NCBI GenBank assembly: GCA_003508835.1
Contig: PUFA01000182.1
Coordinates: 744,001 to 808,000, forward strand
Direction: 5' to 3'
Source: Eonycteris spelaea
Taxonomy: Eukaryota; Chordata; Mammalia; Chiroptera; Pteropodidae
DNA length: 64,000 bases
A program made the translations under genes and the position numbers. The notes below the pieces were generated by a model, which worked only from the letters and a program-made list of their open reading frames with translations, had not been told where the DNA came from and made no database searches. The stretch's first letter is position 1. The number at the start of each line of letters is the position of its first letter. This document shows, piece by piece, positions 43,341 to 55,129 of the stretch.

Positions 43341-44589
43341 TCAGGTGCAGGGCCGGTGCCCAGGTTCGAGCGCTGACTGAGACTGGGTCCCACCCTCACG
43401 AGAGGTCAGTCGGGCTGCAGCCAAGCCCTGCCTCAGGGACCTCGCTGGCCCGCGCTCTGTTTCCCTGACCCTCACAGGCCTCGAACCCGTGAAAATCAGC
43501 CTCAGGCACCAAATGCCCCTCACAGGTGAGGGACCTGTGGCACAGGGAGCGGCAAGGACTGAGCTGGGCAGGGCCGCTCAGCGCCCAGGGACAGAGCTGG
43601 GAGGACCTGGGCCTTCGGCCTCCTTTGGGCCCCAGTTTCTCGAGTGGGGGACCCGCCCACAGGGTGAGCTGTTTTGGGGTGGCGTGTGGAGGAGACGTGG
43701 GGCAGCGGCCACTTCCCTCTTGGTTGGGCGGAGCAGGTGCGGGAGGAAGCTGCAGCAGGCGGGGGCGGCGGGGGGGGTGGCCTTCGCACGCCACACCTGC
43801 AGGCGCGCTCTCTCCCCAGGCCTTCGGTCTGCTGCCTCTAGCAACAGTATCCAGGGAAGAAGGAAGAACTCGGCACATGTTTTAATTGTGATGTTTTTTT
43901 TCTGGTGACTTTCAAGGCTGTGCAGTCAGAGTGGCATGTTATTGGGTTAGTTTCTAAGTAAATTAGTTTAAGGGAAAGCCGCGTGCCCGTCGAAGGAAAG
44001 ATTTAAGGAGGGGCTTGGGATGCGGCAGAGGTCGTGAGCGGAGAGGGGAGGTTTCTGGGGGACGCACGCACGGCCTCACGGGGAACCTGGCGAGAGTCGA
44101 GGCCTCTTGAGAGGGGATGCGGCCAGTGTGGGGAAGCAGCCACAGATGGTTCACGGCGAGTGTGGTGCTGGGCCCGCCCTGGCGGAGACTGGCCCTCCGT
44201 CCCTCCGTCCCTCCTCAGTCCCTTCATCCCGGCTTCTGGCTGAGTCAGCAGTTGTCTTTGGGGCACACCCTGGAGTCTGGTGTCAGCCGGGGCAGCTCTT
44301 TACAAATTTCTGCCCTTGGGGCGGGAACCGCAGCCCTGCAGAGAGTACCTGTACCTGGGTTGCAAGTTAGGGAGACCCAGGGTCACGTCCCAGCTGTGTG
44401 GACCTGTGTGTGGCTGCAGATGACACCTGCCGACCTCTGCCCTGTCCTGCAAATCAGCCCCTCCAGGCTTCGCGAAGCCTCCTAGCCATTCTTTGTCATT
44501 TAGACAGCATTTTCTGAGCACCGGCTGCACCCAGCCATGACCAAAGCCGACTCAGCTCTGGCCCCCTGGCTCCCAGTCCCCAGCAGAGC

Positions 44590-44720
44590 TAACTGCAGAA
44601 CTTTCTGTGATGACAGAAGTGTGTCGTATCTGCCGTGAGCCTCGTGTACCGGAAACACAGCCAGTGTGACTGAGAAGCTGAATTTTGGATTTTATTTCAT
44701 TTTATTCGACTAGTCATTCA
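44590..44720 (+). mobile_element. hAT-Charlie-like MER element (GCGCTGTC family), second copy
   Basis: CAGAACTTTCTGTGATGACA, GTGTGACTGAGAAGCTGAAT and TTTTGGATTTTATTTCATTT. Same family and strand as the copy at 41,465 but covering its other half too. Confidence 0.65.
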
Positions 44721-44797
44721 TGGCTGTTGGATCCCGATTGGGCAGCGCTGATTGAGGCAGTAAAAAGAGACAGATAATTTTAGATGAAAATAAGTGG

Positions 44798-44824
44798 CAA
44801 AAAATAAAAAAGAAAGAAAGAAAG
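44798..44824 (+). repeat. (GAAA)n microsatellite
   Basis: AAAAAATAAAAAAGAAAGAA then AAGAAAG. Confidence 0.85.
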
Positions 44825-44869
44825 GGATGTGGATAAGGGGCGACGGAGGTGCCCCGTGAGCTGCAGTGG

Positions 44870-45280
44870 TCAGCCAGGGCGTCTGTGGGTGACCTGAGTG
44901 GTGAGAGGGAAGCAGCCATGGAAATGTAGGGGAAGGTGGTCCAGGCAGAGGGCGCGGCCTGTGCAAAGGCCCTGGGGTGGGGTGGAGCCTGGCCTGGCGT
45001 GTTGGAGGAAGGGAGGTGGCCCCTGTGCCTGGAGCAGAGGAGAGAGGGTGGGGAGGGGACAGACCGTCTGTCCAGCAGGGCCCTGTGGGCGGGGAGGACT
45101 TGGGCTTTGATGCCAGGGAGGTGAGAGCCCCTGAGGGCTGTGGGTTGACAATGGGACCTGGGGCCTGACTCAGGTGCTCACAGGAGCCCACTGGCTGCTG
45201 CAGGGGGACGGGTTGGGGGGAGCGAAGGCCGGAGCGGGGGGCCAGAGCTGGGTGGATGTGCTTACTGGTCCGGGCGCTGG
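44870..45280 (-). mobile_element. L2 with altered CTCF-like site
   Basis: GCCTGTGCAAAGGCCCTGGG, GCCTGGAGCAGAGGAGAG, TGACTCAGGTGCTCACAGG then AGCCCACTGGCTGC, where other copies have the CTCF-like core. Confidence 0.8.
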
Positions 45281-46139
45281 ACAGGGTAAGAAGTGCACGT
45301 GGCGAAAGAGGGACAGATGCGTGAGAGATTCAAAAGGGAAACTCGTATTTCCAGACCAGCAGCATGTGCGGGAGGAAGAGAGGTCAGGGCTGGGCCCCTG
45401 CTTCTAACCTGAGTCCCTGGAGGGGTGGTGGAGCTGGGCGTGCTGGGGGCAGGACGTGGGAAGGGCAGACACAGGTGGCTCCGGCCGCACCTGGAGGTAT
45501 CCTGGGCTCCTCTGGAAGGAGGGGAAGTTGGCTGGGCCTGGCGGAGCGGGCGGTGAGAAGGGCAGGCGCGGAGCGGAGGTGAGCCCGCGGTGGGCAGTGT
45601 GCCCGCGGGCGGGCATGCGCCAGAACCCGATGCGCGTGTGGGTGTGGGTGCGGAGGCTCCTGGCCAGTCGGCACACGCTCCCTGCCCCGGGGCACGAATG
45701 CTGCGCTGAGTGGGACGTGGTCAGAGCCCTGCCCTGCGGCTGCAGAAAAGAGGAGCCGCCCAACCGGTTGCTCCTTCCTGCGGGTCCCAAGGGTGCGGAG
45801 TTTGGTGGTTTCCCAGAAATGAAGCTTTCAGAGATTTTGACCCCGAATATGAGGACAGTGAAACAGGCTGGGGCAGGGGTGGGGCCGGGGCCCTGCCCAG
45901 GTGTGTGCAGTTTTGCTGAGGGGGCCACATCAGGGCACGAGTCAGAGGCTTGAGAACATTCCAGCAGAGAACTCATCTGCAGGCCACGGCTTGGTCCGTG
46001 GATGTCCCTCTTGGTGTCATTTATAATGTAGAACAAGTGGGAACCGATGAAACTCTGTGGGCTGGACGCAGGCAAACGGTCTCGTAAGAGGGATCTCCAC
46101 TTAAAAAAGAGAAGTACCTGTGTGCAGACGTAGAGGACA

Positions 46140-46490
46140 GACGGAGGAAGCAGCCTCAGGACCTTTGCACATGCTATTTCTCCCGCCTGCAACTCTGTTC
46201 CTCTAGACGTTTGTCCGTCGGGCTTGCTCGCTGCATCCAGGTCTCCCAGGAGGTCCCCTGAGGCCCCTCCAGGCGTCCAGGGCCTCACCCCACTTGTTTC
46301 CCGTTTGGCATCTCAGCAGGGCCCGGTGTTGTTTTTGACGCTGTTGGTTGCCCTGTGAGTGTCTGTCTCCCTCACTGGTCTGCGAGCCTCCAGAGGGCAG
46401 GGGGCTGGCTCTGCATGCCCACTGCTGTGTTGCCTTGAACCCACACACAGTAGGTACTCAATAAATGTTTGTAGAAGGAATGAATGAAAA
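46140..46490 (+). mobile_element. L2 with complete 3' end
   Basis: CTCAGGACCTTTGCACATGC, GAGCCTCCAGAGGGCAGGGG and ACAGTAGGTACTCAATAAAT, then GAATGAATG. Confidence 0.87.
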
Positions 46491-46769
46491 TGGCCCCACG
46501 TGAACATTTTCTCTCCAGGCGAGGAGTGGATTGTGGGCAATTTTTATTTTCTTCTTTGTGCTGATTTTCTCTAATTTTCTGCTGCACGCGCCTATTTTAT
46601 AATTAGAAGAAAAGTTATTTTGAAAAAAAAATTACCCCCAACGTCCCAGCTGCGGGAGCTGATGCGAGCTAGCCCCACGCTCCTCCCCAAGGGTGTCTGT
46701 AGAGGACACACCAACCAAATGTTCAGGGCTTCCGGAGTCAGCCCTCAAGGGCACCAGATGGGCCCAGCG

Positions 46770-47610
46770 GGCAGGGGAGAGAGCTTCTTGGAGGGGGTGG
46801 CTCTCACCCTTCACGGCGCTCAGGCCAAGGATCCTGGAGTCACGCTTGAGCGTCTTCTTGAACTTGCGTCCCACAACCAGCCCTTCAGAAAACCCCGTTG
46901 GCTCTGCAGTCATGATCTATCCACAATGTGCCCGCTTCCCCCCCATCCCTCTTCTGCTTGCAGGGGATCCAGCCCCCGCCTTGCTGGCCCAAATCAGTAC
47001 AGTCACCTCCAGCCCCCCCCCGCCCCCACCCTCCCCCCTGCTGTGGCCAGGGAGTGCCTGTGAGCACCTGAGTCAGGTCCCACCCCTCCTCTGCCCACAG
47101 CCCTGGGGGGTCCCACCTCCCACAAGGTAAAAGTCCAGTCCTCCCATCAGCCCAGGAGGCTCTGCAGACCTGCCCAGTCCCCTCCCTCCCTCCTTAGTTC
47201 CCCTCCAGCCACAGGGGCCTCCTGGCTGTTCCTGCAACAGGCAGGGTCCTGCCCCAGGGCCTTTGCACCACCTGTGCCCCCCACCTGGAGCGCACTTGCT
47301 CCAAACAGCCTCACCTTTACACTCCCTCACCTCCTCAGGCCTCAGGTCAAACGCCACTGCCGGACTCCCCAAGCCCCCTATTTCAGACCACGTCTCACCC
47401 CACGAGGCTCCGCCTAACCCCCCGCTTTGCCCATCTTCACGGACCACTGAGTTCCCTTGAGTATTTTATCTCATTTTTTCCCTTCCATCGCCCTGGCCGG
47501 AGCATCAGCTTCATGAGGGCAGAGATCTGTGTCAGCCTTAGTCACTGCTGCGGCCCCGGTGCCTCAGACCAGGCCCAGCACAGAGTAGGTACTCAGAAGT
47601 GTTTGTTTTA
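46770..47610 (+). mobile_element. L2, longest copy in the window
   Basis: It starts in the 3' part of the L2 body (CCAAGGATCCTGGAGTCACG; CCCGTTGGCTCTGCAGTCAT) and runs through CTGTGAGCACCTGAGTCAGG, CCCCAGGGCCTTTGCACCAC and CTTCATGAGGGCAGAGATCT to CACAGAGTAGGTACTCAG. The CTCF-like site is decayed here (GGCCAGGGAGTGCCTG). Confidence 0.87.
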
Positions 47611-47714
47611 AAAGGGTGGGTGAAGACTCGTGCTTTGTGAGGAAGGCACTGTGCACGGTGGCCTCTGGGGGAGAATGAGGCGGGGGCGGACCCCCTGGGT
47701 GAGGAGGGAGGGTT

Positions 47715-47930
47715 AAAGGTTTGCTGAGAGTCTGCTGTGTGCCATGCATGCCCTCCCCCGGGAGCTGGGGACCCGGCACGGCGCGTGGGCTCTGGTCAAG
47801 GCCATAGACCCAGCCCCGCACTCCGAAGTCACACTGGGTGCAGAGGCGAGCCTGTGGCCAGGCAGTGAACATGTGGAGGTGATGGGAGCTGTGATGGGGG
47901 ACATTCAGAGCACTGTGCAGACGGGGTCAC
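47715..47930 (-). mobile_element. L2 fragment
   Basis: GGTTTGCTGAGAGTCTGCTG, TGTGCCATGCATGCC and GCAGTGAACATGTGGAGG, antisense and weak. Confidence 0.5.
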
Positions 47931-48199
47931 CCAGATGGAGTAGACCAGGCAGAGGCCTCATTCCTGGCTCAGATGTCCCTCATCCCTACCTCGGGGGTGG
48001 CTGTGTTCCCGGCCCATTGCGGTCACTGCCATCGCATGGGAGGCAAGAGGTCATCTCCAGGGAGACATGGGCGAGAGGCCCAGAGAGGCAGGGCCAGCCA
48101 GGCAGGGGATGGCAGGTCCTTGGCTGCCGGTCCCTGGGTCTTGGATAGCCCAAAGAGGGCACTTCTCCAGGTCACACAGCCCCGGGCCTTCTGACCATG

Positions 48200-48320
48200 A
48201 GGATTCATTATGTGTCTGTTGTGTACATGGTTTCTATTACAGATGGGGAAACTGAGGCCCAGGGAGGCTCAGGTTCTTGCTCAAGGTCACGTGGGGCTTG
48301 CCTGGATTCAGTCCCAGGTG
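48200..48320 (-). mobile_element. MIR
   Basis: TTACAGATGGGGAAACTGAG, GCTCAAGGTCACGTGGGGC, antisense, close to consensus. Confidence 0.78.
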
Positions 48321-48614
48321 TGCGAGGGCCCTGTGCCTAGGCCATCAGCCCAGGGATGCAAGCAAAGTAATGCCTATGCTCCTGGTGGAGTTTCCTGTGG
48401 GCCCACTGTGTACTCTGCTCCATTCCACACCTGTGTTGATGCAGAGCACCTCCTGTATGCCCCCCCTGTGGTGCTGGGGTGCCAAGCGTCCCATCTCATG
48501 AAGCACCTACTGTGTGCCTCCCACAGTTGGGCTGTGGAGGAGAAGAAATACGGCTCCCACAGCTGCGTGGTCCCATCAGAGCCCATGTCCTTTGCCCCAG
48601 TGGGAGGTGAGCTC

Positions 48615-48660
48615 TGGGGTGGAGGTGGGGCCGGGGTGGGGGGTGGGTGGGGGGGGACTG
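48615..48660 (+). repeat. G-rich tract, G-quadruplex candidate
   Basis: GGTGGGGTGGGGGG-type run with up to eight consecutive G near 48,650. Confidence 0.75.
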
Positions 48661-48739
48661 GTCTCTCCTGCAATGCCAAATCCCCAGGTGCTTTAAATTT
48701 GTAGAGGTTCGTCCTCTTCCCGTTCCAGGCCTCCTGCAG

Positions 48740-48915
48740 CATTGTGGGTAAGGGTTCAGCCTCTGGACCCACACCTTGGTGGAATCCCAGCTTTTCCTGA
48801 CCTTGGACAGGTGATTTCTCTCTCTTCCTCCCCTGACCTCTGGAAAATGCGGGTGCTGCGTGATGGGAAGCAGGCGCCTCGCTTGGCAGGCACTAAGAGC
48901 TCAGTACACGTTGGC
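48740..48915 (+). mobile_element. MIR
   Basis: CAGCCTCTGGACCCACACCT, TTCCTGACCTTGGACAGGTG and TGGCAGGCACTAAGAGCTCA, sense. Confidence 0.77.
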
Positions 48916-49584
48916 CATGGGAGTCATCGGGAGCGTTGGAGGCATTTTCACCACCAGGAAGAGGAGCAGACGGAGCCGGCCCCCTGCGGTGGCCCTCCGG
49001 TCTCCGTCAGTGTCCCCACCCCTCCCCTAGCGCCTCCCCGGTCCCTGCTGCTTCCCTGGAGTTTTCAAACCCGCACCAGGCAGCAGCGCAGGCCGGGATT
49101 GGCTGCCCGGGTGGGGCCGCCCCTCCCCCCTTCTTTCCACCCATCCTGTGGATCGGGTGTCTCGGGCCTGGCACGGCGGCCCCATCTGTGCCTGCGGTCT
49201 CCGCCCTCTCCTCAGGGCTGTCCCTAGGGTAGGGGTCTCTGCCACTGTGTTCTCCCGTCCATCCCCCCAGATGCTGACCAGATCCCAGCGGGAGGGCAGC
49301 CTCTTTGTGCCTGTAACCCTCCCCCACGCCAGTCTCTCTGCGTGCCGGGGGCGCGGCCTCTGCCATGCAGCCCAGACTGCCCCTTCTCCGACCTCCGGGA
49401 CTTGGGTGTGTTTGGGGAGCCATCTGCCCCTGTGTCCGCCACCCAGCCCCTTCATCCGTTGCCATGGCCACGATCAGCACCTGGACGGGGAGGGGAAGCA
49501 GGGAAAGGGCCCTCTTTGGCATCGGGCTTCCGAAGGGGAGCGTTTCAGGGTGAGCACCCGGGGGGGGCACAGTGTCCCCATCGA

Positions 49585-49840
49585 AAGCTTTCCTTTATAG
49601 GAACCCCGTGGAGTATATCAGTGCCCCTAGATGGGGCTCCCCGCGGGTCCCCCTCCCTACTTCCGCCTGGAGCCCCGCCCCCAGCCACTCCGCCCCCGGC
49701 CCCGCCCCCAGGCCGAGCTGGCTGGGCCGCGGCCTCTACCCCAGTTCTGGCCGTGAGCAGAGTTCGCGCTGCGGGCGGACGAGGGACCGCGGGACGCGCG
49801 GCGGCGGGGCGCAGGCCCCGATCTCCGAGCCGCGGGGTGA
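49585..49840 (+). promoter_or_regulatory. Candidate alternative PTPRS promoter with CArG box, GC boxes and splice donor
   Basis: A perfect serum-response CArG box, CCTTTATAGG, at 49592-49601 is followed by three GC boxes between 49675 and 49715 and then a CpG-rich stretch (CGCTGCGGGCGGACGAGG-type). That stretch ends in a good donor, CGCGGG|GTGAGT, at 49837. The arrangement looks like a small promoter and first exon about 6.2 kb before the ATG exon. Whether it drives a PTPRS leader is inferred. Confidence 0.4.
49592..49601. promoter_or_regulatory. CArG box (SRF site)
   Basis: CCTTTATAGG matches CC(A/T)6GG exactly, with TT and AA on its two flanks, about 80 bp upstream of a cluster of GC boxes. 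Confidence 0.5.
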
Positions 49841-50814
49841 GTGCGCCCGGGATCCCCTTCCACCCGAGGCCCTTTCTGCTGGGCTTTGTTCCCCTCATGG
49901 TCCTTACTCTGGACTCCCCACTCTGGTACCCCGGCGCCCCCCACCCCGCTCCCCGCGCGGGGCCTGGACCAGCCCAGCCCCCGGGGCAGCTCAGGCAGAC
50001 GCTGCCTGACGCTTCGCCCCGCTCGGGCTGGTCACTCGTACTTTGTAAAACTCCTGACCGTTATACTCCGCAGGGTCCCCTCCCCCGCCTGGCCCCCAGC
50101 CCGCCCTCCTCCCCCGCCTCTTGGGGGCGGAGCCAGGCTGGGGCGGCCTTCGCTGCCTGCCTGGGGGAGCTCAGATGGGGGGCTTCTGCATCCTTTTGCT
50201 GGGACCTGGACCTTGGAGGAGGTGGCAGGACCATGCGGCGGGGCTCTCTGCTCTCAGCCACCCCCCCCCCCCAAACTCACGGAAAGTTTCCCACTCTCCA
50301 TTTGTCCCTGTGCGCTGGGACCTGTGGATACCGGTGTCTCCTTGCTGCTGTAATAAGCTGGGGTATCAGTGCCCACCTTCTCAGCTCCCTGCCTGTGCCC
50401 AAGCCCCATGCCCCTGTACCCCTCATTCCTGCCCACCAAGCCCACACCTCAGCACCCGCTGTCACGCCTGAGAGCCTCGCTTCCCACACATCCCTCTCAG
50501 AATCTTGGGGGAGAGGGGCTTGCTTCCACTCCCCTCCTAGAGGCCCAGCCCCCAAGTCCTTCGTGGTCCCTCCAGTCTCACTCCCACCCCTTGAGACTCA
50601 AGCCGAAGCCCGGAGCAGATGCGAGCAAGTTGCAGCTGGAAGCCGCGCCCGCCTTCACCTCCCCAGCCTGCAGTGACTGTCCTCAGTTTCCCCTCTGCAG
50701 GGGCTGTGACCACAGGAGCAATGTGGAGACCGTGCCCGCTTGGGCCAGGCCTGCTGTGGTCATCCCGCATGTGCAGGGGTGGAGAGAAGGCGCCCACCCT
50801 GGAGCATGGCGGGC

Positions 50815-51125
50815 CCATGACGGCTGTGATGGGACACCAGAGGTGCTCCTCCTCCAGCCTTGGGGCATCCGAGGGGGCTTCCTGGTGGAGGTGACCGTTG
50901 CGCTGTGACATGCGGGTGGCTGTGAAGGCTGCGGTTTGGTGAGGAAGGAGGAAGGGTGTGCTGGGGGAAGGAGCGGCATGAACAAACACCCCTGCGTGAG
51001 CCAGAGAGCAGAGAGCGGGGTGGTGGGCAGCACGGCCCTGGGGCACCGCGTGGCAGGCTGGCAGTTCCGAAGGTCATTGGGAGTCTGGATTTTAATGGAG
51101 GGAGGTGAGAGCTGGCTACATGGGA
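50815..51125 (-). mobile_element. L2 fragment
   Basis: GAGGGGGCTTCCTGGTGGAG, GTCATTGGGAGTCTGGATTT and TAATGGAGGGAGGTG, antisense. Confidence 0.65.
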
Positions 51126-51449
51126 GGCTTTGGAGCAGGAGAGGGTGTACCTGGTTGGGTGGCCCGTGCCGAGAGTGCCCCAGAGGCCCAAGGCAGACCA
51201 GCACCCCTTGGGAATGGTGGCAGCCTAGAGCCAGATCCCAAGGGTCCCAGAACTGAGCACAGGAGCTGGGAACCCTGGGGACGTGAGCAGGGCAGGGGCG
51301 CAGCGCGACCTTGGTATCTTGGGCTCCTTCTGGGGGCCAGTGAGGGGGACACACTGGCACAGGTGGGCCTGGCAGCCTGGCACCTGCAGAGAGTGGACTG
51401 TGGGTCGCCTGAGGACCAGCCTCTGCCCTGGAAGCCCCGCCCCACCCCC

Positions 51450-51545
51450 TCTCCCCGCTGTGTGACCTTGGCAAACAGCAGCCCATCTCAGCTTCGGTTC
51501 CCTCATCTGTCAAACAGGAGGAAGTGCGGGGAGCAGTTAAGAGGC
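51450..51545 (+). mobile_element. MIR core
   Basis: CCGCTGTGTGACCTTGGCAA, TTCCCTCATCTGTCAAACAG. Confidence 0.68.
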
Positions 51546-51749
51546 TCCGCCCGCGGGGACCCCAGCCAGGATTACTGATCCCTGCTCCTGGGCTGGCCTG
51601 GCTCTCTGTCCTCCCTGCTCACCCACCCCTGGCCGCAGGGACCCTTGAGGACAGCACCTAATACAAATCGATAGTCAATTAAAGGCGGATCCCTCCCCCC
51701 AGCCCCTGCCTGTTCCGGGGTTGAGCTGAGCCTGCTTCCTGGCAGGCGG

Positions 51750-51840
51750 GACATTTAAGCCCCAAGAGGGACAGGGGCTTGGCCGGAGCCTTTTGAGCCT
51801 GCCAGTGACCACAGAGCTAGAGCTTGGACCATGCTGGACA
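51750..51840 (-). mobile_element. MIR fragment
   Basis: AAGCCCCAAGAGGGACAGGG, GCCAGTGACCACAGAGCTAG, antisense. Confidence 0.6.
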
Positions 51841-52439
51841 CCGTGGGGACACAGTGATCCAAGGAGGCTGCAAAGCCAGACCCCGCCTTTGCGGGCCCCT
51901 GAGGCCCTGGGCACGGGGTTCGGAGCAGCAGGAAGGTCTTCAGGCCCAGAGGGTGTGCGGCTGCGAGGTGCCCAGGGCTGGGCGTCTTCACGTCCGCTGC
52001 CAGCATCGCCGGCCGCACCTCCCCCTGGCTTTGGGCTGTGTGAAGTCTGCTGAGGGTCAGGCTGCCCAGTTGAGCCCCTAGACGCCCCAGGACAGGATGG
52101 ACCTGAGGTGGGGGCAGGGAGAAGCCCTGGGCGTCCTCAGGCCCAGAGACCCCGCCTCGTGCGGGTGACAGAGCCTGTTTGCTGTGCCGTCCCGGCTTAT
52201 AATCGCCCCTTTATGCTCCCTGCTCCGCGTGGGTCCCCGAGCTGGCTCCAGGATCACGTGACCCACGCCTCTGCACCCGGCTGGCATGGGTGCCTGCTTG
52301 CCCCCCGTTAGCACAGTTCAGAAGCCCCAGCAGGCTGTGCCAGGCCCAGGGAGGGCCCTCCCCTCTCCTGAAAGGAGGGCCACAGTTATTAGACGTGTGC
52401 TCCGGACCCAGGGTGCAGGGGACCCAAGACCCAGCTGGG

Positions 52440-52510
52440 GGCCCTGGCACGTCTCCGGGGGCCCCTCTGTGAGCTTCAGTTTCCTTATCTGACTGGTGCT
52501 GGGAGCAAAG
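52440..52510 (+). mobile_element. MIR core fragment
   Basis: GTGAGCTTCAGTTTCCTTAT, CTGACTGG. Confidence 0.5.
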
Positions 52511-52969
52511 ATGGACAGCTCGGCACCTGGCGTGGAGGAAGCTTGGCTGACGGCCGGGCGAGCGGGCAAGGGCTCTCCCTGGCCCCTGGGTTCCGGTCCC
52601 GAGGCCGTCGCTTCCACCCACCCCCAGCCAGCCCCCTCTGCAACTCCCATGGGTGGCTTTTCTGCTTAACAGCCACGCTGTCCACCAGGCACTCGGAGCC
52701 TGCCTCAGTTTCCCTTTCTCGACAGTGGAGGGGCTGCTAGGCCTGGCCGCGTTCCTCCAGAAGGCGCAGGGAAGAGGCCTGGCTGGGTGCCCACCTGGCC
52801 CCGTCCACCCCGCCCAGAGCGGCCTCGGGCGCCTCGATGTCCCATGTCCCTCCGCCCTAATCTGTCCCTGTCTCCCTCCCAGCACCCCTCGGTGCTGCTT
52901 TTGCGCCCTTCCTCATGCTGTTCCTTACATGGGGACAGCCCCCCCCCATTCCCATTCACCCTTTAATTC

Positions 52970-53200
52970 CCAGCTGGGTAATACTGTTGACACTAAATCT
53001 AGAGGCAGAGTGTTCTGGGCAGCGGGATCAACCAGTGCAAAGGCCCCGGGGCAGGTCCGAGCCCAGCGTGGGCGGAGGAGGAGCTGGGCCTGATCAGGTG
53101 CTCACAGGCGCCCCCTGGTGTTGGGGTGAGGACACACGGTAGGGGCGAAGGTCACGTGCATTGGTCCTGGTGGCTGCTGGTGAGGCTGGACTGAGGAGCG
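52970..53200 (-). mobile_element. L2 with CTCF-like core
   Basis: ACCAGTGCAAAGGCCCCGGG and TCAGGTGCTCACAGGCGCCC, antisense, with part of the intervening L2 deleted. Confidence 0.75.
53107..53121 (-). promoter_or_regulatory. CTCF-like core inside an L2 element
   Basis: GGCGCCCCCTGGTGT reads ACACCAGGGGGCGCC on the - strand, a near-consensus CTCF core at the same L2 position as the others. Confidence 0.55.
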
Positions 53201-54089
53201 GCAGAAGAGGGAGTGAGTAAGGAGTGGGCGGGTGCGGGGTAGGTTTGGAAGGAGAAGCAGAGGGGACTGATTGGCATTCTCCCCAGCCCCGTGCGGAAGA
53301 CCCCACACCCAGGGTCCTCAGGAGGGTGGTCGGCTCTGCAGGTTCTACTGCTGTCCAAACAAGGTCCTCTTGTCACTTTTTGTCGTTGGCGTGGTAGCCG
53401 ACCCTCCGTCCCCTGAGTTTGTCCCCAGCCTCCCCGCCCCTGACTCCTGCTCCATCATCCAGGCCCTGAAAGCCCTGATGCTGTGTCCTGTGCCCTCTCC
53501 CTCCCGCCCCCCGCCTGGCTCCCACAGGCTGGAGTGGGTTTGGGGGAGTCGGGAGCTCAGAGCCGGCCCCGCCTGCTCCTGGATCAGCCCCGTCCTGCCC
53601 AGACCTCGAGCAGGCGTGGGCCCAGCGAGGCTGGGCTGTGGGAGCCAGGGGGTAATTAGGGTCTGCCCTGTTTAGAAGGAGCTGCCACGGGCCCCGTGGG
53701 GCGTGGAGAGCAGGGGTGGCGGGGGCCCTCCCACATGCAGCCCTCATCCGGGCCTTCGGTGCAGGTGGCCCTGCCGATGCCAGCCCGTCTTCTGGGTGGG
53801 TCAGGCCAGAGCAGGAGGGTGCCCTGGGGTCCGTGGTAGGCTGGGTGGCCGGGGGGCTCACTAGGCTTCCTTGGTTTCCCCAGAGGCTCTCTGAGGCCCT
53901 CCCAGTTGACCCAAGTGGTCTGGAACAGAACCCCCCCCTCCCCAGAAGTAGCCCCGCAGATGTGTGTCTGTGGGTGGGGCCAGCTGGGGCCTCCACCACC
54001 TTCCTCATCGGCCACTTTCGCTCTTAAAGGGCTCGCTGTAGGGGCCCAGAGGAGGGCTGTGCTTCGGTCACCAGTGTCCCCACTGCCCA

Positions 54090-54670
54090 GTGCCCAGCTG
54101 GCTGTGTCTGGCGTGTGTCTGTCATCTGCACACGCCTGTGTCTGCAGGTACCTGTGGGTGAGGGGATCTGGCTGGCCGTTCGCGCACCGCGGACCTCGGC
54201 CCTGACTCCGCGTGCGCGCCACCTGCAGGCCAGCCGTGCACCCCCGCTGCCCGCCTGATCGTCCCCCGTGTGGACACCGTGACTGGCTGTGTCTCTCAGG
54301 TTTCTGATCTGACAGCTAGTGGCCTGGCCACGTAGGAGTGTTGCCCGCCCCACCACACTTCCGTCTGTGTATCCCGTCTGACTCTGTGCGTCTGAGGTCT
54401 GATTTTGTGCCTGTCTGCGTGTGTGGTCTGACTACGTGCACGTTTTAGTCGTCTGATTTTGCATGCGGCCCCCTTTGCTACCTGACAGTGTGACTACATG
54501 TGCGACGGTTTCCGGGCTCCCTGTCTGTGGTCTGACTGTGTGTGTCTGTCTGTGGTTTGTCCACGTGCGTGTTTGCGGCCTGGCTGGGTACAGGCATCCT
54601 TCTCTGGGTCTAATCTGACTGCATGGCGGTGGCCAGTCTGACTGTGTGCAGATAGAGCCTCCCCACCCCC
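54090..54670 (+). repeat. Degenerate TGTCTG/GTCTGACTGTGTG repeat
   Basis: The words GTCTGACT, GTCTGATTTTG, TGTGTCTG and CACGTGCG return irregularly over about 550 bases at spacings of 20-60 bases (for example near 54,376, 54,400, 54,426, 54,452, 54,530 and 54,635). It looks like an old minisatellite rather than a transposon. Confidence 0.6.
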
Positions 54671-55129
54671 GCTCCCATCCGGCCTCGCCTCTCCTCCACC
54701 CTGGGCCGTCAGTCCTGTGACGACAGCCACTTTCCCTGGGGCCAAGCTCTGGGGCTGGGCGAGGTGACCACAACTGGGTATTTTGGGAGCCAGATGACAG
54801 GGCTGCCCTGTCATTACATGTCACCCATCCCTGTGGCCATGGTTGGGCCCCCGGGGCATGGCCTGGGGCGGGTGCAGGGCTGACCTTGCCCTCATCCTGA
54901 GGCCTCCCCCACCCCGGCCTGGCCCTCGCCCTGACATTGGCCACAGTGGAGACGGGGAGGGGCCAGCCCGGGGCTCCCCGAGCAGCAGCAAAGGGTCCTT
55001 CTGCCTTTAGAGGAGCTGAGATTCCTGTGGGAGGAACAGACGCCGAGTGATTAACTTTCACATTTAATTTGCAAATTGGGGTCTGAGCTGGAGGGTGAGC
55101 TTAGTCATTTCTGAGGCTGTGGGATGCGG

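Noticed and set aside
45404..46288. 294-codon open frame on -
   Set aside because: Crosses into the complement of an L2 copy and has no recognisable domain.
49342..50676. 444-codon open frame on +
   Set aside because: GC-rich DNA with few stops; the translation is Pro/Ala/Gly/Ser-rich with no domain, and overlaps a CpG-rich stretch and homopolymer C-runs. No codon constraint visible.
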